From CAIVPM01 sp049242865 (lineage in GTDB: Bacteria > Bacteroidota > Bacteroidia > Chitinophagales > Chitinophagaceae): a DNA stretch of 46,345 nucleotides. This document shows positions 42,891 through 46,345 of this stretch, one piece after another. Under the pieces are notes generated by a model, which was not told where the DNA came from, searched no databases, and saw nothing but the letters and a program-made list of their open reading frames with translations. A program made the translations under genes and the position numbers. Numbering within the stretch: the stretch's first letter is position 1; the number at the start of each line of letters is the position of its first letter. The stretch covers positions 1 through 46,345 of the forward strand of contig JBMLOR010000270.1 in NCBI GenBank assembly GCA_049242865.1, given 5' to 3'.

Positions 42891-43487
42891 TTATTTAGGA
42901 GATTTTTTTGTTTTCTTGTATTCCTCGTTTAGCCCTTTAATTAAATCTTTGGTAATATCTATTGTACTGTCTTTGTAATACATAAACTCAGCATTACTAC
43001 TATTACTTAATATTATAGTGTAATGTTTGTTGCTATTATAAATTTTAACGTAATCTTCAATGGCTTTTTTTACTTTAACCAAGCTATTTCTGGTTTCTTC
43101 ACTAAATGCACCTCCTTTATTTTGCTCCTCTATTTGAATTTCACGTTGCATGTTCTCTAATTTTTTTTGGGCTGCAGCATATTGTTCAGGAGTCATAGAT
43201 TTAGCTTGTTGGCTATAGCTTAAATATAAATTTTGAAATTCATTTTTCTTTTGTGCTAGTTCATCTTTAACTTTTTTCTCTTTTTGGTTGATGTCCTCGA
43301 CCACATCTTTAAAATATCCATAGTTATTCTGAATACTATCTAGTTCAAAATACGCCACTTTAACACTTTTTGTGTCAGCATTATTACGGTTCGAACTATT
43401 TTGCTGATTTGTTTTAAAATGCAAATAAAATAAAACGGCAACTGCAATTGCCAATACAACATTTAAATAAGTAGAAAATTGTTTCAT
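42891..43487 (-). CDS. OmpH/Skp-like periplasmic chaperone
   Basis: A 198-aa Skp/OmpH family protein. An N-terminal membrane anchor or signal (STYLNVVLAIAVAVLFYLHF, residues 5-24) precedes a polar Asn/Ser linker. The strand KVAYFELDSIQNNYGYF (about 44-60), with the D-x-x-x-N/Q motif, begins the Skp core. A long charged coiled-coil hairpin follows (ELAQKKNEFQNLYLSYSQQA, KKLENMQREIQIEEQNKGGA), and the fold closes with YTIILSNSSNAEFMYYKDST and the D-ITKDLIKGLNEEYKK tail. Such proteins hold unfolded outer membrane proteins in the periplasm. It precedes the T9SS CTD protein by 6 nt and its own promoter box lies 23 nt upstream. Confidence 0.88.
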   Translation of the reverse strand: MKQFSTYLNVVLAIAVAVLFYLHFKTNQQNSSNRNNADTKSVKVAYFELDSIQNNYGYFKDVVEDINQKEKKVKDELAQKKNEFQNLYLSYSQQAKSMTPEQYAAAQKKLENMQREIQIEEQNKGGAFSEETRNSLVKVKKAIEDYVKIYNSNKHYTIILSNSSNAEFMYYKDSTIDITKDLIKGLNEEYKKTKKSPK

Positions 43488-43510
43488 TAAATTCTTTTAA
43501 AAATAGGTAA

Positions 43511-43518
43511 CAAATATA
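43511..43518 (-). promoter_or_regulatory. Bacteroidetes -7 box for the OmpH operon
   Basis: TATATTTG on the minus strand (CCTATATATTTGTTACC context), 23 nt before the ompH-like ATG at 43487. The following base is T instead of the usual C. Confidence 0.58.
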
Positions 43519-43611
43519 TAGGTGGTAGTTGGGTAACTTATTAAAGAAAATTATTTTATCAAATTTTTAGCAATTGTTTAATTTAAATGTCAATATTAAA
43601 ACTCAGTAATT

Positions 43612-43619
43612 TACATTTG
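43612..43619 (+). promoter_or_regulatory. Bacteroidetes -7 box for prs
   Basis: TACATTTG in ttacatttgccacc, 16 nt before the prs ATG at 43636. It faces the divergent ompH promoter about 100 nt away. Confidence 0.62.
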
Positions 43620-43635
43620 CCACCTAATCTGATTT

Positions 43636-44583
43636 ATGAATCTGTCTATCAAAATTTTTTCTGGCACAGGATCTCAACAATTAGCACAAAAAATAGCCAA
43701 AAGTTTCGGCTCTCCTCTTGGAAAAATTAATATCCAAAAATTTAGTGATGGTGAAATACAACCTGTTTTTTTAGAAAGTATTCGTGGCGACTATGTTTTT
43801 TTAATTGCAAGTACCTTCTCTCCTACAGATAATTTAATGGAGTTGTTGTTGATGATTGATGCTGCAAAAAGAGCGAGTGCTTATAAAATTGTTGCTGTTT
43901 TGCCTTACTATGGTTATAGTAGGCAAGATAGAAAAGATAAGCCACGTGTTGCCGTTGGAAGCAAATTAGTAGCAACTCTATTAGAGGCTGCTGGTGCAAA
44001 TCGTGTAATTACTATGGATTTGCATGCACCACAAATTCAAGCATTTTTTGAAATTCCAGTAGATCATTTGGATAGTTCAGCAATTTTTATTCCATACATA
44101 GAAAGTTTAAAACTCAATAATCTATGTTTTGCTGCACCAGATGTAGGAAGCACCAATAGAGTTCGAGAACTAGCAAGTTTTTTTAATGCTCCCATGGTTA
44201 TTTGTGATAAGCATAGAAAACGAGCTAATGAAATTGCTAGCATGGTTGTAATTGGTGATGTTGCAGGAAAAGATGTTGTTTTAATTGATGATATATGTGA
44301 TACAGGAGGAACACTTGCAAAAAGTGCTGCCTTGCTAAAAGAAAAAGGTGCAGTGAGTGTAAGAGCATTTTGTACTCATCCAGTTTTGAGTGGAAAAGCT
44401 TATGAAAATATTGCAAACAGTGTGTTAGAAGAATTAGTGGTTTGCGATACCATACCATTAAAAGGTGAATCTCCTAAAATTAAAACAATTTCGGTAGCTG
44501 ATTTATTTGCAATAGCCATAAGAAATGCTTACGAAAATAAAAGCATTACTAGTTTATTTGTGCATAGCCAATTAAAGAAATAA
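43636..44583 (+). CDS. prs: Ribose-phosphate pyrophosphokinase
   Basis: Makes PRPP from ribose 5-phosphate and ATP for nucleotide, histidine and tryptophan synthesis; cytoplasmic. At 315 aa it is standard. Seen: FSGTGSQQLAQKIAKSFG (8-25), the KFSDGEIQPVF segment (36-46), YYGYSRQDRKDKPRV (about 94-108), the catalytic MDLHAPQIQAFFEIPVDHLD (about 127-146), and the PRPP-binding loop VVLIDDICDTGGTLAKSA (about 215-232). The DKHRKRANE region follows the flag. Gene-proximal promoter box and strong terminator make it a single-gene unit, divergent from the OmpH gene. Confidence 0.98.
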   Translation: MNLSIKIFSGTGSQQLAQKIAKSFGSPLGKINIQKFSDGEIQPVFLESIRGDYVFLIASTFSPTDNLMELLLMIDAAKRASAYKIVAVLPYYGYSRQDRKDKPRVAVGSKLVATLLEAAGANRVITMDLHAPQIQAFFEIPVDHLDSSAIFIPYIESLKLNNLCFAAPDVGSTNRVRELASFFNAPMVICDKHRKRANEIASMVVIGDVAGKDVVLIDDICDTGGTLAKSAALLKEKGAVSVRAFCTHPVLSGKAYENIANSVLEELVVCDTIPLKGESPKIKTISVADLFAIAIRNAYENKSITSLFVHSQLKK

Positions 44584-44600
44584 TTTTTTTAAATGATACT

Positions 44601-44636
44601 ACAAAAGACATGCTACTTTAGTAGCATGTCTTTTGT
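44601..44636. terminator. Bidirectional intrinsic terminator
   Basis: Perfect 16-bp stem ACAAAAGACATGCTAC / GTAGCATGTCTTTTGT around a 4-nt loop TTTA, between the convergent prs (stop 44583) and the symporter gene (stop 44696). Confidence 0.93.
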
Positions 44637-44695
44637 GTTTTTAAGAATTTAAAGTTTAATACATCACTATGTATAGTAATAAATTTTTAATATTG

Positions 44696-46345
44696 TTAAG
44701 CAAAATAGTACATAATAAATACCATAGCACTAGTTAAAATACCTGCATATAAAATATCTGATTGGTACCACTTTACTTCGTTTGAATCTTTTTTTAAGAA
44801 ATTCAAAAATAAAATAAAACAAAACAATGCTGCTGGAATTGCAGCTTGTTGTGGTGTTAACCAATGAATTGCAATTGAAAGTAAAAAAACAACTTGAGTA
44901 AGTAAAAATTTACCTAAAGTAATGCCAATATTGGTAAGCGAAAAGCTTAATCCATGATTAGTGAAAACATGATTTTTTTTGTTATTAAATATACTACTTA
45001 AAGCAAAAATTAATATTGAACCAAAAAAGAAAATTGCAAAAACCCTGTAAAGAAAGTTTAATGTTTCTCCAAAGTTATTCTTTATCCAACTAAAATTAGC
45101 AAGTACATTGTTATACAACCAATCACAAGATAAACCAATAAAAGGTGAAGCTGCTAATACAATTACAGCAGCTAAGGGATTAGTTTTTTTCCATAAAACA
45201 CCCCAAAAAAACACTACCACTAAACCTGGCTTTATGTAAGATGTTTGATTGGCCAGTTTCAAAAAAAAGTTTTCTGTTGAGTTTGGGTTATAAGTGGTGT
45301 ATGCTAAAACACTAGCAATACAGCACACAACAAAAACCATAAATTGTCCGAATCGAACTGTTTTTTTATCAGAAGCATTGGGTCTTATATATTTTTTATA
45401 CACATCAAAAGCCATCATAGTTGATAAAGAATTCATCATGGAATAAATGGCAGAAAAAATGGCACAAATTAACCCTGCTAAAATTAATCCCATCACACCA
45501 TAACCTGCAGGAATAACTACTTTTAACAACGTTAAAAAAGTATCGTCAGGTTTTACCTGATTGGCTCCAAATCTATTTTTAAAAATGTAAAATGCTGCTA
45601 CACCAGCTGCTATAGAAAAAAATGGAATAATTAGTTTTAAAAAACCTGCTGCTATAGAACCAAGTTTTGCATCTCTTTCTGTTTTTGCTGCTAACACTCG
45701 TTGTACTTGATATTGATTGGTTGTCCAATAAAACATGTGTAAAATAGTTAAACCCGAAAATATCCCTAGCCATGGCAATTTTGGATGATTAGCAGGTAAA
45801 TACAAATGCATTTTTTGTTCTTGTAAGGCATCAATTTGAAGTAATTTTGAAAGACTACCAATTTCTGGTTGATGGTAAGCAAAAAAGCCCATCAGTAAAA
45901 TGGCAAGTATCATAATTACCGTTAAAATATTATCTGCAATAACTACAGATTCCATTCCACCAAACACAGAAAAAATTACTGTTACAAAAGCAATAATGAA
46001 AATACCAGTTTCATACGAAATCGTCCAATTGCTTCCTGCAAATAGCAATCCTAAGGTTCTGCTTCCAATATATAAACCTCCAATTAATTGAATAATGATA
46101 AATGTTACCATTAGTATGGTGTATACTAAACGAGCATTTGAGTTAAACCGTGATTCTAAAAACTGTGATAAAGTAAAAAAGTTTTGTTTACGATAAATTG
46201 GTACAAAAACATAACTCACTAAAAGTATTGCAGGAATAGCCCAAATTTCATAATGGCTTTGAGCAAATCCAATAGAATAGCCCACTCCCATCATACCAAT
46301 TATTTGTTGGGCATGAATATTTGTTCCAAAAATTGAACCTGCAAC
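44696..46345 (-). CDS. Sodium:solute symporter, SGLT-like, N-terminus outside window
   Basis: An SSS-family Na+/solute cotransporter lacking its first part: the reading frame stays open to the right edge (SIFGTNIHAQQIIGMMGVGY), which corresponds to TM1 and the substrate-contacting segment, so the true start is beyond 46345. Visible motifs include YRKQNFFTLSQFLESRFNSN, FGGMESVVIADNI-type VFGGMESVVIADN, and KLPWLGIFSGLTILHMFYWT with the TNQYQVQRVLAAKTERDAK segment, typical of the SGLT branch (sugar, sialic acid or related). About 13 hydrophobic helices remain. At the C-terminus there is a final helix SDILYAGILTSAMVFIMYYF. The substrate is probably a sugar or similar by family, not proven. A bidirectional terminator separates it from prs. 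Confidence 0.92.
   Translation of the reverse strand, partial: VAGSIFGTNIHAQQIIGMMGVGYSIGFAQSHYEIWAIPAILLVSYVFVPIYRKQNFFTLSQFLESRFNSNARLVYTILMVTFIIIQLIGGLYIGSRTLGLLFAGSNWTISYETGIFIIAFVTVIFSVFGGMESVVIADNILTVIMILAILLMGFFAYHQPEIGSLSKLLQIDALQEQKMHLYLPANHPKLPWLGIFSGLTILHMFYWTTNQYQVQRVLAAKTERDAKLGSIAAGFLKLIIPFFSIAAGVAAFYIFKNRFGANQVKPDDTFLTLLKVVIPAGYGVMGLILAGLICAIFSAIYSMMNSLSTMMAFDVYKKYIRPNASDKKTVRFGQFMVFVVCCIASVLAYTTYNPNSTENFFLKLANQTSYIKPGLVVVFFWGVLWKKTNPLAAVIVLAASPFIGLSCDWLYNNVLANFSWIKNNFGETLNFLYRVFAIFFFGSILIFALSSIFNNKKNHVFTNHGLSFSLTNIGITLGKFLLTQVVFLLSIAIHWLTPQQAAIPAALFCFILFLNFLKKDSNEVKWYQSDILYAGILTSAMVFIMYYFA

Noticed and set aside
1..46345. tRNA, rRNA, CRISPR arrays, transposons and prophage
   Set aside because: No cloverleaf-like 70-90 nt elements, no spaced repeat arrays and no transposase or integrase ORFs were recognised in the gaps; computational tRNA and repeat scans would settle this.

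Overview
The window is a piece of chromosome from a strongly AT-rich member of the Bacteroidota, most likely a Chitinophagales/Chitinophagaceae-type bacterium. The evidence is a fused SecDF, a type IX secretion C-terminal domain protein, a propeller/Y_Y_Y/His-kinase regulator with a LytTR partner, a CBM20-GH77 4-alpha-glucanotransferase, and a mitochondrial-like citrate synthase. Promoter boxes of the Bacteroidetes type (TAnnTTTG) and the lack of obvious Shine-Dalgarno sequences agree. No rRNA, tRNA, CRISPR array, insertion sequence, prophage or defence island was seen. Nearly all of the sequence is housekeeping genes with short intergenic gaps.

Layout. 1-3054 (minus): 5' part of ftsK, a pterin-4a-carbinolamine dehydratase and a YgjV/GNAT-like fusion. 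3135-5391: a secreted unknown, citrate synthase and a 56-aa membrane protein. 5536-9180 (plus): YqeY-like protein, then CvpA, LpxH, a secreted propeller-like protein and MscS, the last four with overlapping ends. 9215-11226 (minus): TraB/GumN protein, ECF sigma factor and an unknown four-helix membrane protein. 11285-17630 (minus): orphan ABC ATPase, ndk, TPR protein, CCA-type nucleotidyltransferase, RNase E/G, a 31-aa COX24-like protein, TPR protein and HU. 17812-19530 (minus): sodium:solute symporter. 19695-23120 (plus): mfd.

23122-25440 (minus): glutamine amidotransferase (TrpG/PabA), peroxiredoxin, folE and a pyruvoyl-tetrahydropterin synthase. 25671-29766 (plus): M16 peptidase, lepA and a nucleoside phosphorylase. 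29847-35864 (minus): AIM24-like protein, LytTR regulator with its histidine kinase, thioesterase and DUF2167 protein. 36267-43487 (minus): malQ, secDF, a signal-peptide-plus-sorting-domain mini protein and an OmpH/Skp-like protein. 43636-44583 (plus): prs. 44696-46345 (minus): a second sodium:solute symporter, cut by the window edge.

How the genes fit together. Three themes recur: envelope biology (LpxH, MscS, OmpH, SecDF, T9SS domain protein, propeller kinase), pterin chemistry (FolE, PTPS, PCD, TrpG/PabA) and RNA/translation (RNase E/G, COX24-like protein, CCA enzyme, LepA). Transcription units are well marked by near-perfect A-stem-T hairpins and by a recurrent (C)TA(T/C)ATTTGC box, in places only 6-8 nt before the start codon. 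I did not find a clear new multi-gene system. The most unusual items are the lysine-tailed DPE2-like MalQ, the orphan ABC ATPase lacking its usual Q-loop and H-loop residues, the 31-aa mitoribosomal-type protein, the cargo-less T9SS domain protein and the near-leaderless promoter pattern.
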